From Streptococcus sp. LQJ-218 (lineage in GTDB: Bacteria; Bacillota; Bacilli; Lactobacillales; Streptococcaceae), in contig NZ_QQRU01000002.1 of the NCBI RefSeq assembly GCF_003428885.1, forward strand, positions 39,502 to 103,501: a DNA stretch of 64,000 nt. Reading direction: 5' to 3'. Each line of letters starts with the position of its first letter. The first letter of the stretch is position 1. The position numbers and the translations under genes are program-made. Shown piece after piece: positions 1-10,120 of this stretch. The notes beneath the pieces were generated by a model, which saw only the letters and a program-made list of their open reading frames with translations, was not told where the DNA came from and ran no database searches.

Positions 1-1
1 A

Positions 2-1009
2 CCTATGTTAATTGGTGAAGGATATCGGACTTTCCCCGTCTTGATTTATACTCAATTTATTAGCGAGGTTGGAGGAAATTCTGCTTTTGCATCTGCTTTA
101 GCAATTATGGCGATTATCATTGCCTTAGCAATCTTCCTTATCCAAAAATACATTTCAAACCGCTACAGTTTCAGCATGAATTCGCTCCATCCAATCGAGC
201 CTAAAAAAACTACAAAAGGAAAAATGGTTGCCATTTATGCAACAGTCTACGGAATTATCTTGTTCTCTGTTCTACCTCAAGTCTACTTGATTTATACTTC
301 TTTTCTAAAAACATCAGGTATGGTATTTGTCAAAGGTTATTCTCTAAACAGTTACAAGGTAGCTTTCAATCGTATGGGATCTGCTATTTTCAATACTATT
401 CGTATCCCTTTGATTGCTTTAGTCCTAGTTGTTCTTTTCGCAACATTTATCTCCTACCTAGCTGTTAGAAAACGGAATTTGTTTACAAACCTAATTGACA
501 GCCTCAGTATGGTCCCTTATATTGTACCAGGAACCGTTCTAGGGATTGCCTTCATTTCTTCCTTCAATACTGGTCTATTTGGAAGTGGATTTCTTATGAT
601 TACAGGGACAGCTTTCATCTTGATTATGTCTCTATCCGTCAGAAGATTACCTTATACTATTCGCTCATCTGTTGCTAGCTTGCAACAAATAGCACCAAGT
701 ATTGAAGAAGCCGCCGAGAGCTTAGGAAGTAGTCGTCTCAATACCTTTGCCAAGATTACAACTCCAATGATGCTATCTGGTATTATTTCTGGAGCCATCC
801 TATCTTGGGTCACAATGATTTCAGAACTTTCTACTTCTATCCTCCTCTACAATGTCAAAACAAGAACAATGACTGTAGCCATTTATACAGAGGTTCTCAG
901 AGGGAATTACGGTGTAGCCGCAGCCTTGTCAACTATCCTGACTGTTCTAACAGTAGGTTCCTTGCTCTTGTTCATGAAAATTTCTAAAAGCAATAGCATT
1001 ACACTTTAG
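2..1009 (+). CDS. Iron-type ABC transporter permease, 3' part
   Basis: Inner-membrane permease of a binding-protein-dependent importer of the FbpB/ThiP type (Fe3+ or related substrate); it would pair with an ATPase and a binding protein left of the window. The reading frame is open to the window edge, so the N-terminal half is missing: these proteins usually have about 550 residues in two 6-TM halves and about 335 are seen here. Several hydrophobic segments are visible, and the EAA loop that contacts the ATPase is near residue 240 (EEAAESLGSSRLNTF). A strong terminator follows. The substrate is inferred from family only; polyamine or thiamine permeases look similar. Confidence 0.8.
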   Translation, partial: PMLIGEGYRTFPVLIYTQFISEVGGNSAFASALAIMAIIIALAIFLIQKYISNRYSFSMNSLHPIEPKKTTKGKMVAIYATVYGIILFSVLPQVYLIYTSFLKTSGMVFVKGYSLNSYKVAFNRMGSAIFNTIRIPLIALVLVVLFATFISYLAVRKRNLFTNLIDSLSMVPYIVPGTVLGIAFISSFNTGLFGSGFLMITGTAFILIMSLSVRRLPYTIRSSVASLQQIAPSIEEAAESLGSSRLNTFAKITTPMMLSGIISGAILSWVTMISELSTSILLYNVKTRTMTVAIYTEVLRGNYGVAAALSTILTVLTVGSLLLFMKISKSNSITL

Positions 1010-1023
1010 TTTTTCCCATCAAA

Positions 1024-1056
1024 AACAGCCGAAAGGATTACCTTCGGCTGTTTTTT
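1024..1056 (+). terminator. Rho-independent terminator after the ABC permease
   Basis: Stem AACAGCCGAA with TTCGGCTGTT and a short loop, followed by a run of T. It ends the plus-strand iron-transporter transcript. Confidence 0.85.
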
Positions 1057-1112
1057 CTTATCTTGATATTCTTATCAAATCCTCAGTTCATGGCACGCAA
1101 GTCTAGACTGAT

Positions 1113-1267
1113 TATACTCAATGAAAATCAAAGAGCAAACTAGGAAACTAGCCGCAGGTTGCTCAAAGCACTGCTTTGAGGTTGTAGATAAGACTGACGA
1201 AGTCAGTTACATATATCTACGGTAAGACGACGTTGACGCGGTTTGAATTTGATTTTCGAAGAGTATT
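1113..1267. repeat. BOX element
   Basis: About 155 bp with the characteristic ends (TATACTCAATGAAAATCAAA and GATTTTCGAAGAGTATT) and the internal segments TTGCTCAAAGCACTGCTTTG and CTACGGTAAGACGACGTTGA, which match the classic boxA sequence. The right end touches the stop codon of the minus-strand phosphatase gene (stop at 1266-1268). Confidence 0.9.
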
Positions 1268-1958
1268 AAATAGAGGCTTCCTCCATCTTCTCCCGTCCAA
1301 GTTCTCGGTAACTGCAGTCACCGACAACTTCTACGCTAAACTGGCCGTCCTCATATTCAAGGATCGTCACGCTACCATTATCCAGACCATGCGGATGCAT
1401 GCCATTAATCAGATACACAATGGTTCCAATGGTCATTCCATGGCTGACAACGAGAGCGTTGCCACCGCCTTGTTCTTCCATTTCTTTGGCAATCGCTTCA
1501 AAACCTTCTTTGATGCGGCCACTGAGTTTTTTCCAACCTTCAGCCCAACCAGCTGTATCAACCTCTACCAAGCCCTCAGCCAGTTCGGCATAAGATAATT
1601 GATGAACATGGTCCACATTAAAGATACGAGGAATAATGCCCATGAAAAGATCGCCATCATAAGCTCCATCAAAGCTACCGAAACACCATTCTCTGATACG
1701 CTTGTCCATGCGATAAGGGATTTTCCCCTGCAAACCAAGTTCATCAAGGATGATTCCCATTGTCTGAATGGTGCGCCCAGAATCACTGGAATAAGCGCGC
1801 TCAAACTGTAGACCAGATTCTCGCAAACCGATTCCTAATTCTTGAATCCCTCGTTCACCTTCAGCTGTTAAGGGAGTATCGCTCCAACCTTGCGCACGAC
1901 CAATCGTGTTAAACATGGTCTTGCCATGACGTACCAAATACAATCTTACTTTTACCAT
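1266..1958 (-). CDS. Histidine phosphatase (phosphoglycerate mutase-like) family protein
   Basis: 230-aa cytoplasmic protein of the phosphoglycerate mutase/histidine acid phosphatase fold. The catalytic RHG motif is at residues 10-12 (LVRHGKTMFN), a second conserved segment is SDSGRTIQT near 58, and the second catalytic histidine is in VVSHGMTIG near 170. The exact substrate is unknown: such proteins are often annotated phosphoglycerate mutase, but the cofactor-dependent glycolytic enzyme is normally a different gene. It stands alone, with an extended -10 promoter (TGATATAAT, 1978-1986 region) just upstream. Its stop codon overlaps the end of a BOX repeat. Confidence 0.85.
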   Translation of the reverse strand: MVKVRLYLVRHGKTMFNTIGRAQGWSDTPLTAEGERGIQELGIGLRESGLQFERAYSSDSGRTIQTMGIILDELGLQGKIPYRMDKRIREWCFGSFDGAYDGDLFMGIIPRIFNVDHVHQLSYAELAEGLVEVDTAGWAEGWKKLSGRIKEGFEAIAKEMEEQGGGNALVVSHGMTIGTIVYLINGMHPHGLDNGSVTILEYEDGQFSVEVVGDCSYRELGREKMEEASI

Positions 1959-2001
1959 TTTCCGTCCTCCGTTTACTTCTATTATATCATGGATGATAAA
2001 A

Positions 2002-2029
2002 CAAAAGCCACCCAGACAGGCGACTTTTG
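2002..2029 (-). terminator. Terminator after the UPF0237-UPF0210 unit
   Basis: On the minus strand an imperfect stem CAAAAGTCGCC / GGTGGCTTTTG is followed by TTTTATC. It lies about 170 bp beyond the UPF0210 stop; the spacer 2030-2202 holds no recognisable gene. Confidence 0.6.
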
Positions 2030-2202
2030 CAGGAGATTATTATGAAAAAGTTTAGGAGTTCTATTAAATAAAGATATTAGATGAAAATCAAATTCAAACT
2101 AAATCAGTATTATCTGTTTCAAATAATATTAGGAGGTCTTTATTTAATGATTATAGTATACACATCCAACCTTAAAAAGAACTTAAAATTTCTCCTATTT
2201 TC

Positions 2203-3540
2203 TTAATTTTTAAAACTATGAATTGGTGCTGGGATTTGTCCTCCACGAGAGATGAAATCAAGAGATGAAGCCCCATTGACCTTCATAACTGGAGCTGTAC
2301 CAAGAAGACCACCAAACTCAATCATGTCACCTTCTTTTCCTTTTGGAATGATACGGACAGCCGTTGTTTTCATGTTAATGACACCAATTGCAGCTTCATC
2401 TGCAATCATGGCCGCAATGGTTTCAGCAGGTGTATCCTCCGGAATGGCAATCATATCCAAACCAACAGAACAGATAGCCGTCATAGCTTCTAGTTTTTCC
2501 AAATTAAGAGAGCCATTTTGAACAGCAGCAATCATTCCTTCATCCTCTGAAACAGGGATAAAGGCACCAGACAAACCACCAACTTGGTTGCAGGCCATCA
2601 CTCCGCCCTTCTTAACTTGGTCGTTCAAGAGTGCCAAGGCAGCCGTCGTCCCGTGTGTTCCAACTGTTTCTAGCCCCATTTCCTCAAGGACACGTGCAAC
2701 AGAATCTCCAACCGCAGGAGTTGGCGCCAAACTCAAGTCCACAATACCAAACTCCACACCCAGTCTCTCACTGGCCATTTGACCAACCAATTGACCGATA
2801 CGAGTGATTTTAAAGGCAGTCTTCTTAACTGTTTCGGCTACTACATCAAAGCTCTGCCCACGAACTTTTTCCAAGGCACGTTTCACCACACCAGGACCAG
2901 AAACTCCGACATTGATGATAACATCTGCCTCCCCAACACCATGGAAGGCACCCGCCATAAATGGATTGTCCTCAACAGCATTAGCAAATACAACCAACTT
3001 AGCTGCCCCCATATCAGATAGAGTTGCCGTTTCCTTGATAACTCGTCCTATATCTGCCACAGCCGTCATATTAATACCCGACTTGGTTGAGCCAATATTA
3101 ACTGACGAGCAGACCTTGTCCGTTTCAGCCAAAGCGCGAGGAATAGAATTGATGAGAATCTCATCTCCCTTTTGATAACCTTTTTGTACCAAGGCAGAGA
3201 AACCACCAATAAAATCCACACCGATTTCTTTCGCAGCCCTATCAAGCGCTTTTGCCAGAATCACGTAGTCCGTCGCATCTGTCGCTGCCCCAATTAGAGA
3301 AATGGGAGTCACCGATACACGCTTATTAACAATTGGAATTCCCAACTCAGCTGCAATCTCATCGCCAACAGCTACTAAATTAGCTGCCTTGGTGGTAATC
3401 TTTTGATAAATTTTCTCCGCAGCCCGATTGATATCTGGATCAATACAGTCTAATAGGGAAATCCCCATGGTAATAGTTCTGATATCAAAGTTCTGCTCCT
3501 CAATCATAGCGATGGTTTCAGTAACTTGTCTAATATCCAT
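2203..3540 (-). CDS. UPF0210 (PFL) family protein
   Basis: 445-aa cytoplasmic protein of the UPF0210/PFL-like family, seen next to a small ACT-domain protein in many Firmicutes and archaea. Function unproven. Features seen: a glycine-rich stretch in the middle ([12 protein letters not shown]), [20 protein letters not shown] around 320, and no membrane segments or signal peptide. The start chosen is the ATG 5 nt after AGGAGG; an in-frame GTG two codons upstream is part of the RBS region. It lies 9 bp downstream of the ACT-domain gene and is almost certainly co-transcribed with it. Confidence 0.85.
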   Translation of the reverse strand: MDIRQVTETIAMIEEQNFDIRTITMGISLLDCIDPDINRAAEKIYQKITTKAANLVAVGDEIAAELGIPIVNKRVSVTPISLIGAATDATDYVILAKALDRAAKEIGVDFIGGFSALVQKGYQKGDEILINSIPRALAETDKVCSSVNIGSTKSGINMTAVADIGRVIKETATLSDMGAAKLVVFANAVEDNPFMAGAFHGVGEADVIINVGVSGPGVVKRALEKVRGQSFDVVAETVKKTAFKITRIGQLVGQMASERLGVEFGIVDLSLAPTPAVGDSVARVLEEMGLETVGTHGTTAALALLNDQVKKGGVMACNQVGGLSGAFIPVSEDEGMIAAVQNGSLNLEKLEAMTAICSVGLDMIAIPEDTPAETIAAMIADEAAIGVINMKTTAVRIIPKGKEGDMIEFGGLLGTAPVMKVNGASSLDFISRGGQIPAPIHSFKN

Positions 3541-3549
3541 GTGCACCTC

Positions 3550-3816
3550 CTAGATATTATACATAGCTTCGAAAATCGCCGCACTCTGAAGATTGATTTT
3601 CACATTCAAAGTTTCCCCAAAAGCTTCAAATTCATTACGAAGATAGGTAAAGTCTTGCTTTTCATCGCTAGAGACGACAGCCATCATCGTGAAATATTCA
3701 TCCAAAACAGTTTGAGAGATATCATCGATATTCAAACCCAATTCTGCAATTTTACCAGAAACACCTGCAACAATTCCAGACTTATCTTTACCAACAACAG
3801 TTATAATCGCTTTCAT
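3550..3816 (-). CDS. UPF0237 ACT-domain protein
   Basis: 88-aa single ACT domain: the N-terminal MKAIITVVGKDKSGIVAGVS matches the beta-alpha start of amino-acid-binding ACT proteins. It probably binds an amino acid or a partner and works with the adjacent UPF0210 protein, but no ligand is known to me. Start is the ATG preceded by GGAG; an upstream in-frame TTG was rejected. First gene of the two-gene unit. Confidence 0.85.
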   Translation of the reverse strand: MKAIITVVGKDKSGIVAGVSGKIAELGLNIDDISQTVLDEYFTMMAVVSSDEKQDFTYLRNEFEAFGETLNVKINLQSAAIFEAMYNI

Positions 3817-3911
3817 AAGCAAACTCCAATTCTTCTTTTAATAGGAAACCTGAACATTAAACAGAATTCTTTTAAAATAGTATAGCATAATTCTAATCAA
3901 AATACTCAAAA

Positions 3912-3964
3912 ACGCCTGCTTACGAAGTTGTTCTTAAGAAAAAAACAATTTCGTAAACAAGCGT
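3912..3964 (-). terminator. Terminator of the ribosomal super-operon
   Basis: On the minus strand a long imperfect stem starting ACGCTTGTTTACGAA and ending TTCGTAAGCAGGCGT runs into TTTTTGAG. It lies about 120 bp past rplQ and is the natural end of the S10-spc-alpha transcript. Confidence 0.7.
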
Positions 3965-3992
3965 CTACTATCCCAACTTATGATGAGTGTTC

Positions 3993-4016
3993 CCGCTAGG
4001 ACCGAAATCCTAGCGG
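3993..4016. other. Strong hairpin between rplQ and the operon terminator
   Basis: Perfect 9-bp stem CCGCTAGGA / TCCTAGCGG with a 6-nt loop. It is enclosed by a weaker outer pairing (TTATGATGA / TCATCATAA). It lacks a T-run, so it may protect or process the mRNA 3' end rather than terminate. Confidence 0.6.
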
Positions 4017-4080
4017 TAGACCAGAGCTAGACTAAGAGCACAAGACTCCATCATCATAACACTCAACAAAATTGATGATT

Positions 4081-4467
4081 TTATACTAATTCGATGATCG
4101 CCATTGGCGCTGCATCACCACGACGTGGTTCAGTTTTAAGGATACGAGTGTATCCACCGTTACGTTCAGCATAACGAGGTGCGATTTCTGAGAACAATTT
4201 TTGAAGCGCTGTAGTAGAAGTGTACTTATCAGTTGCTTCATCATAGTTTTCAGATGCGATTTCATTACGTACGAAAGCAGCTGCTTGACGACGTGCATGC
4301 AAATCACCACGTTTACCTAGAGTAATCATTTTTTCAACAGTTTTACGGATTTCTTTAGCACGAGCTTCAGTTGTCACGATTGATTCGTTGATCAAAAGGT
4401 CAGTTGTCAAATCGCGAAGCATTGCTTTACGCTGAGAGCTAGTGCGTCCTAGTTTACGGTAAGCCAT
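4081..4467 (-). CDS. rplQ: 50S ribosomal protein L17
   Basis: 128 aa; N-terminus [20 protein letters not shown] is the L17 signature. It sits near the polypeptide exit of the large subunit. Last gene of the alpha operon, 11 bp after rpoA, followed by a 3' region with two hairpins. Confidence 0.97.
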   Translation of the reverse strand: MAYRKLGRTSSQRKAMLRDLTTDLLINESIVTTEARAKEIRKTVEKMITLGKRGDLHARRQAAAFVRNEIASENYDEATDKYTSTTALQKLFSEIAPRYAERNGGYTRILKTEPRRGDAAPMAIIELV

Positions 4468-4478
4468 TTATTCCTCCT

Positions 4479-5414
4479 TTATTTATCTTTTAATCCAAGA
4501 CCCAAATCAATGAGTTTGAGTTTCACTTCTTCCAAACTCTTGCGTCCAAGATTTCGTACTTTCATCATCTCTGCTTCAGATTTTTCTGTCAAATCATGCA
4601 CAGTATTGATACCGGCACGTTTCAAACAGTTGTATGAACGCACAGACAAGTCCAGTTCCTCAATCGTACGATCCAAAATACGGTCGTCAGATTCAGTATC
4701 AGCTTCTTTCATCACTTCAGTTGACTTAGCAATCTCAGTCAGATTTGTAAACAAATCAAGATGTTCTGTCAAAATACGTGCTGAAAGCCCTAAAGCATCT
4801 TCTGGAATAATTGTTCCATTTGTCAAGATTTCAAGGGTTAATTTGTCAAATCCATCATTGCTACCTACACGAGCAGGTTCCACTTGATAGTTGACTTTTG
4901 TAACTGGTGTATAAATAGAATCTACAGCAAGTGTTCCAACTGGTGCATTATCCTTTTTATTTTCATCAGCAGGTACATATCCACGACCACTATTAACAGT
5001 CATAGTCGCTTTTAGAGAAGAACCTTCACCGATTGTAAAGAGATAATGATCTGGATTTACAATTTCAATATCGCTATCTGTCAAAATGTCACCGGCTGTT
5101 ACTTCAGCAGGACCTTCAACATCTAGTTCGATGATTTTTTCGTCTTCAACGTACGATTTCACTGCAATTCCTTTAATGTTCAGAATGATTTGCATCACGT
5201 CTTCACGAACACCTGGAACTGTGTCAAACTCATGTAACACACCATCAATATTGATAGATGTCACAGCTGCTCCTGGTAGAGAAGCTAGAAGTACACGACG
5301 AAGAGAGTTACCAAGAGTTGTACCGTAGCCACGTTCAAGTGGTTCGATTACAAACTTGCCATAATCTTTATTTTCATCAATTTTTGTTATATTTGGTTTT
5401 TCAAACTCGATCAT
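4479..5414 (-). CDS. rpoA: RNA polymerase alpha subunit
   Basis: 311 aa, usual length. The N-terminal domain (about 1-230) holds the dimerisation and beta/beta' contacts ([20 protein letters not shown] near residue 27). A linker rich in acidic residues leads to the C-terminal domain (about 245-311, with [16 protein letters not shown] and [18 protein letters not shown]), which binds UP elements and activators, and is the contact site for Spx, encoded at 29.7 kb. Sits between rpsK and rplQ. Confidence 0.98.
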
Positions 5415-5456
5415 TTAGTTACTCCCTCTTAAACGAAAAGCAGTGTAATGCGATGA

Positions 5457-5840
5457 TTATACACGGCGACGTTTTGGAGGACGAGCACCATTGTGTGGCA
5501 CTGGAGTCACATCACGAATTGCTGTTACTTCAAGACCAGCGGCAGCAAGCGCACGAATAGCTGACTCACGACCAGAACCTGGACCTTTTACAGTAACTTC
5601 AACTGATTTAAGACCGTGTTCTTGTGCAGATTTAGCAGCAGCTTCAGAAGCCATTTGAGCAGCGAATGGTGTAGATTTACGAGAACCTTTGAAACCAAGA
5701 GCACCAGCTGATGACCAAGCAATTGCATTACCATGCACATCAGTAATCATAACAATAGTGTTATTAAATGTAGCGTGAATATGAGCAATACCAGATTCGA
5801 TATTCTTTTTCACACGACGTTTACGTGTTGGTTTAGCCAA
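5457..5840 (-). CDS. rpsK: 30S ribosomal protein S11
   Basis: 127 aa; motifs [13 protein letters not shown] and the C-terminal [17 protein letters not shown] are diagnostic of S11, which lines the mRNA exit of the 30S platform. Basic N-terminus ([11 protein letters not shown]). Lies 17 bp after rpsM. Confidence 0.97.
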
Positions 5841-5857
5841 GACTTTTACCTCCTATA

Positions 5858-6223
5858 TTATTTTTTCTTACCAGCAATCGCAACAGCTTTACCTTTACGA
5901 GTGCGAGCGTTGTTTTTAGTGTTTTGTCCACGGACAGGAAGTCCACGACGGTGACGGATACCACGGTATGAACCGATTTCCATCAAACGTTTGATGTTCA
6001 AGTTTACTTCACGACGAAGGTCACCTTCAACTTTGATTGCATCCACTTCACGACGGATAGCATCTTCTTGATCTGATGTAAGATCACGTACACGAACATC
6101 TTCTGAGATTCCAGCAGCAGCCAAAATTTTCTTAGATGTTGCAAGTCCGATACCATAAACATAAGTCAATGAGATTACTACACGTTTGTCATTTGGAATG
6201 TCAACTCCAGCAATACGAGCCAT
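5858..6223 (-). CDS. rpsM: 30S ribosomal protein S13
   Basis: 121 aa; [20 protein letters not shown], the helix-two-turn-helix [12 protein letters not shown] and the basic tail [15 protein letters not shown] are typical. It bridges the small-subunit head to L5 and tRNA. Confidence 0.97.
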
Positions 6224-6240
6224 GTTTTCTCCTTTCTATC

Positions 6241-6357
6241 TTATCCTTGACGTTGTTTGTGTTTTGGATTTGCTGGGCAAATTACCATAACACGACCATT
6301 ACGACGAATAACTTTACAGTATTCGCAAATTGGTTTGACCGATGGTCTTACTTTCAT
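6241..6357 (-). CDS. rpmJ: 50S ribosomal protein L36
   Basis: 38-aa gene. The translation begins [19 protein letters not shown] and ends NPKHKQRQG. The zinc ribbon ligands are C11 and C14 (CEYC), C27 and H33; this is the zinc-binding form. Strong RBS (GGAGGG) upstream. It lies between infA and rpsM, the usual place. Confidence 0.95.
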
Positions 6358-6381
6358 TTCTTATCCCTCCAAGTTTTTCGA

Positions 6382-6600
6382 TTATTTAAAGCGGTAAGTG
6401 ATACGTCCACGTGTCAAGTCATATGGACTCATTTCGACAGTAACACGATCTCCCGCTAAAATACGAATATAGTTTTTACGAATTTTACCAGAAACTGTTG
6501 CTAAAATCTGATGTCCATTTTCAAGTTCAACCGTAAACATTGCATTCGGCATTGTATCAACTACTTTGCCTTCAACTTCAATCACATCGTCTTTTGCCAC
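6382..6600 (-). CDS. infA: Translation initiation factor IF-1
   Basis: 72-aa single S1/OB-fold protein that occupies the ribosomal A site during initiation. The true start is a GTG giving [16 protein letters not shown], preceded by GGAGGTGC; the longer frame upstream has no support. Ends [12 protein letters not shown] as in other Firmicutes. A promoter of its own lies upstream at 6674-6702. Confidence 0.96.
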   Translation of the reverse strand: MAKDDVIEVEGKVVDTMPNAMFTVELENGHQILATVSGKIRKNYIRILAGDRVTVEMSPYDLTRGRITYRFK

Positions 6601-6673
6601 GCAAAAGCACCTCCATAAATTTCGATTCGATGCCTCTAGACACAGAGACAACAATTATAAGTCAGACTATCTC

Positions 6674-6702
6674 AGTATAACATTTGTAGCGGATTTTTGC
6701 AA
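6674..6702 (-). promoter_or_regulatory. Promoter for infA-rpmJ-rpsM-rpsK-rpoA-rplQ
   Basis: On the minus strand TTGCAA, 17 bp, TATACT, with TGT before the -10 (extended -10). It lies between adk and infA and would give an internal transcript of the alpha genes independent of the S10 promoter. Confidence 0.75.
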
Positions 6703-6716
6703 GTGTGAAAAACGCT

Positions 6717-7355
6717 TTATTTCAAATTTGTCAATACTTTTTCGATATCTGAGAAGACATCATTGATATCTTGATTACCTTCGATGTCATGAACCAAACC
6801 TTTAGCACGGTAGTGAGCAATGATTGGTTCTCCTTGAGCAATATTGACATCCAAACGACGTTTTACTGTTTCAGGCTTATCATCTTCACGTTGGTAGTAA
6901 TCTTCTTCTTTATAGTCAACTGGTGGGTTAAAGACCTTGTGGAAAGTTTCTCCAGTTACGCGGTGGATGATACGGCCACTCAAACGTTCCAAGAGGCTGT
7001 CTGGATTCACTTCAATGTTGATAACACCTTCTAGCTCAATACCAAGTTCAGCCAATGTTTTGTCTAAGGCATGAGCTTGTTCAATTGTACGTGGGTACCC
7101 ATCCAATAAGAATCCTGTTTCTTTAATATCATCTTGTGAAAGACGTTCTTTTACGATTCCATTTGTAACTTCGTCAGGAACCAATTCACCCTTGTCAATA
7201 TATGACTTAGCAAGAACACCCATTTCAGTTTGATTTGCCATAGCAGCGCGGAACATATCACCTGTTGAGATATGTGCAACATGGAATTGTTCTACGATTT
7301 TTGCTGCTTGAGTTCCCTTACCTGCACCAGGTAAGCCCATAATCAAAAGATTCAT
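6717..7355 (-). CDS. adk: Adenylate kinase
   Basis: 212-aa enzyme (2 ADP to ATP + AMP). P-loop [11 protein letters not shown] at residues 7-17, AMP-binding region around [11 protein letters not shown], and the LID (about 126-160). The LID has no cysteines ([15 protein letters not shown]), so it is the non-zinc type. Sits between secY and infA as in other Gram-positive bacteria. Confidence 0.97.
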
Positions 7356-7368
7356 GATTTGATCTCCT

Positions 7369-7424
7369 TATTTTATTTTTAAATAGAAGCAAAAAATCTT
7401 TTCACTCCTATTTAAAAACAAAAT
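7369..7424. other. Inverted repeat between secY and adk
   Basis: ATTTTGTTTTTAAATAG pairs with CTATTTAAAAATAAAAT around a loop of about 22 nt; a second small hairpin (AGTATTTACTGA / TCAGTAAATGC) follows secY at 7483-7504. Neither has a clear T-run. Possible mRNA processing or partial attenuation site. Confidence 0.5.
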
Positions 7425-7504
7425 AGAAGAGGGGAGACTGAACTCTCACCAATGTTAGAGTTAAACCTCCACTCCCTCAGCATTTACTGATTCAGTAAAT
7501 ACTT

Positions 7505-8815
7505 TTATTCTGTTCTGTCCATAAAACCAACATACTTACGTTTCAATAGGTAACCTTCCAATTGTTTGATTCCCTCAATACCTGTAGAGATGATGATCAA
7601 AAGACTAGTTCCTCCAAAAGCAACTGCTTCTGAAAGTCCGAAAACATCTTTTGCTACGATTGGTAAAATAGAAATCACACCAAGGAAGAGAGAACCAACA
7701 GTTGCAAGACGACGAAGAAGTTTAGACATATATTCTTCTGTGCCTTTACCAGGACGAACTCCGTGGATATAGGCACCGCTCTTTTGTAGGTTTTCTGCCG
7801 CTTTTTCAGGATTAATCTGTACAAACGTATAGAAGAATGTAAAGAGAATAATCAACAAAGCATACATGGCAATACCAGTTGGTGAAGTTGTTGCCAGCAT
7901 TTCTTGTGCTGTTCTTACCCAAGCCCAATCATGACCTGTAGCGCTCAAAAACTGAAGAATAGCCGCAGGCGCTGCCGTAATCGAACTGGCAAAGATAACA
8001 GGGATAACTCCAGCAGGGTTTACCTTCAAAGGAAGGTAAGAGCTAGATGGAGCACCTTGTGCAACCTTAGTATATTGGATTGGAATTTTGTATTCTGCTT
8101 GTTGAACATAAGTTGTAAAATAAATGATCAACAAGACAGTAATCATCAAAATAATTACGAAAATAATAGATGAGTTGATACGGCTACTTGGGACGTTCAC
8201 AAAGTAGTCAACATAGATGCCTTGAATCATCTCTGGAATTGAGGCAACAATCCCGGCAAAGATAATCATAGAAACACCATTTCCGTATCCCTTATCTGTA
8301 ATTTGCTCACCCAACCAAGTCACAATCATACTACCAGCTGTTAAGATGATACCAATCATGATAAAGACTTGTGGAGTAAGAGCTGTTTTCAACAATTGAG
8401 CTCCAGCCAAAGTATTAAAACCAGCTGTAATCCCGATAGATTGCACAAAAGCGAGAACTAGAGCAATATAACGAGTAGCTTGATTTAATTTTCTTCGGCC
8501 TACTTCCCCTTGTTTACCCCACTCTACAAACTTGGGTAAAATATCCATTTGCAAGAGTTGGACTACGATAGAGGCCGTAATGTAGGGACTAACACCAAGA
8601 GCAAAAACTGAGAAGTTTTTCATGGCATTCCCTGACACCAAGCTCAACATGTTTAAGAAGGATAATCCACTTAAAGCATTCAAGCTATTGGCATTCACAC
8701 CAGGAACTGTAATGCTAGTTCCGATACGAAAGACCAAAATGATAAAAATTGTGAATAAAATTTTTGATCGAACCTGCTTAACTTTAAGAGCTTCTCTTAA
8801 TAATTTAAAAAACAT
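7505..8815 (-). CDS. secY: Protein translocase subunit SecY
   Basis: 436-aa, ten-TM channel of the general secretion pathway. Starts MFFKLLREALKVKQVRSKIL, contains FRIGTSITVPGVN near 30 and the cytoplasmic loop KYVGFMDRTE at the end. In the spc operon between rplO and adk, the usual place. Pairs with SecE and SecG encoded elsewhere. Confidence 0.97.
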   Translation of the reverse strand: MFFKLLREALKVKQVRSKILFTIFIILVFRIGTSITVPGVNANSLNALSGLSFLNMLSLVSGNAMKNFSVFALGVSPYITASIVVQLLQMDILPKFVEWGKQGEVGRRKLNQATRYIALVLAFVQSIGITAGFNTLAGAQLLKTALTPQVFIMIGIILTAGSMIVTWLGEQITDKGYGNGVSMIIFAGIVASIPEMIQGIYVDYFVNVPSSRINSSIIFVIILMITVLLIIYFTTYVQQAEYKIPIQYTKVAQGAPSSSYLPLKVNPAGVIPVIFASSITAAPAAILQFLSATGHDWAWVRTAQEMLATTSPTGIAMYALLIILFTFFYTFVQINPEKAAENLQKSGAYIHGVRPGKGTEEYMSKLLRRLATVGSLFLGVISILPIVAKDVFGLSEAVAFGGTSLLIIISTGIEGIKQLEGYLLKRKYVGFMDRTE

Positions 8816-8827
8816 AGGTCACCTCTC

Positions 8828-9268
8828 TTAGATGACTTCTACTGAACCACCTTTAGCAGTGATAGCTTCTTCAGCTGATTTAGAGAATTTAGCTGCTTTC
8901 ACAGTCAATTTCTTAGTCAACTCACCGTTACCAAGAATTTTAATACCTGATTTTTCAGCTTTAACAATTCCTGCTTCGATAAGAACAACTGGAGTAACTT
9001 CAGCACCATCTTCAAAGACGTTCAATTGGTCAAGGTTCACAATTGCGTATTCTTTAGCGTTGATGTTAGTGAATCCACGTTTTGGAAGACGACGGAACAA
9101 TGGAGTTTGTCCACCTTCAAAACCAAGGCGAACTCCGCCACCGCTACGAGCTTTTTGACCTTTTTGTCCACGACCAGATGTTTTACCGTTACCTGATGAA
9201 GTACCACGACCAACGCGATTACGTACTTTACGAGAACCTTCTGCAGGTTTCAATTCATGAAGTTTCAT
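8828..9268 (-). CDS. rplO: 50S ribosomal protein L15
   Basis: 146 aa; glycine/arginine-rich N-terminal tail with [19 protein letters not shown] is typical of L15, which threads into 23S rRNA. Between rpmD and secY. Confidence 0.97.
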   Translation of the reverse strand: MKLHELKPAEGSRKVRNRVGRGTSSGNGKTSGRGQKGQKARSGGGVRLGFEGGQTPLFRRLPKRGFTNINAKEYAIVNLDQLNVFEDGAEVTPVVLIEAGIVKAEKSGIKILGNGELTKKLTVKAAKFSKSAEEAITAKGGSVEVI

Positions 9269-9373
9269 TTTAATTTTCTCCTCTTTTGTAAAATGCTAGC
9301 GCCGATAAGGGAGAAAAGGTTGTCTCCCCCATCAACTCGCCTATACGACGTCATCATAGATGACTATATCTAG

Positions 9374-9407
9374 TTTTAGGGGATGGTATAGTGCACATCC
9401 CCTAAAA
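9374..9407. other. Hairpin after rpmD
   Basis: 11-bp perfect stem TTTAGGGGATG / CATCCCCTAAA in the 144-bp rpmD-rplO spacer. No T-run on the minus strand, so it is more likely an RNA stability or processing element than a full terminator. Confidence 0.6.
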
Positions 9408-9412
9408 ATTTA

Positions 9413-9595
9413 TTAGTTTACTTCTTCAACTGTTACCAAGTGAGATACTGCAGTGATCATACCACGGATAGCAGCGTTATCTTCTTTAATAACAGAGCTG
9501 TTCAATTTGCCAAGTCCAAGTGCTACAACAGTTTTGCGTTGTGATGGAATGCGTCCGATTGGAGACTTAGTCAAAGTAATTTTAATTTGAGCCAT
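9413..9595 (-). CDS. rpmD: 50S ribosomal protein L30
   Basis: 60-aa protein starting [20 protein letters not shown]; a longer upstream frame overlaps rpsE and is not the real start. RBS GGGG lies before this ATG. 13 bp after rpsE. Confidence 0.95.
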   Translation of the reverse strand: MAQIKITLTKSPIGRIPSQRKTVVALGLGKLNSSVIKEDNAAIRGMITAVSHLVTVEEVN

Positions 9596-9608
9596 TTTAT
9601 CCCCTTTC

Positions 9609-10103
9609 TTATGCCAAATTAGAAACTGAAATACCACGAAGGGCAGCAACTTCTTCAGCGCGTTTCAATTGTTTCAAACCTTCAACAGTTGCACGAACAA
9701 TGTTGATTGGAGTGTTAGAACCAAGTGATTTAGATGTAATATCTGCTACACCTGCCAATTCCACAACGGCACGAACTGCACCACCAGCGGCAACTCCAGA
9801 ACCTTCTACAGCAGGTTTCAACAATACTTTAGCTCCACCGAATTCTGAAAGAACTTCGTGTGGGATAGTTGTTCCAACCATAGGAACTTCGATCAAGTTT
9901 TTCTTAGCATCATCTACTGCTTTACGGATTGCTTCTGGAACTTCTTGAGCTTTACCAGTACCAAATCCTACGCGACCGTTGTGGTCACCAACAACAACAA
10001 GAGCTGCGAAACGAAGACGACGTCCACCTTTAACAACTTTTGTAACACGGTTGACAGCAACTACGCGTTCTTCAAATTCAACTGCATTGTCTTTAAATGC
10101 CAT
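9609..10103 (-). CDS. rpsE: 30S ribosomal protein S5
   Basis: 164 aa; the S5 double-stranded RNA-binding domain (residues 9-72, [18 protein letters not shown]) and the C-terminal S5 fold ([18 protein letters not shown]). Role in decoding accuracy and helicase activity at mRNA entry. Confidence 0.97.
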   Translation of the reverse strand: MAFKDNAVEFEERVVAVNRVTKVVKGGRRLRFAALVVVGDHNGRVGFGTGKAQEVPEAIRKAVDDAKKNLIEVPMVGTTIPHEVLSEFGGAKVLLKPAVEGSGVAAGGAVRAVVELAGVADITSKSLGSNTPINIVRATVEGLKQLKRAEEVAALRGISVSNLA

Positions 10104-10120
10104 TTTCTAGTGTCCTCCTA

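Noticed and set aside
1565..1811. Small open frames inside the histidine phosphatase gene
   Set aside because: Alternative-frame shadows without start signals or conserved sequence.
2042..2202. Possible short gene MKKFRSSIK and BOX-like words in the pgm-UPF0210 spacer
   Set aside because: Only nine codons, no conservation known; the GATGAAAATCAAATTCAAACT word is too short to call a BOX.
4510..5328. Plus-strand open frames opposite rpoA (125, 80 and other codons)
   Set aside because: They are antisense to the well-supported rpoA gene, have no RBS or family match and result from codon bias on the other strand. The same holds for frames opposite uvrA, rplB, cls and mutL.
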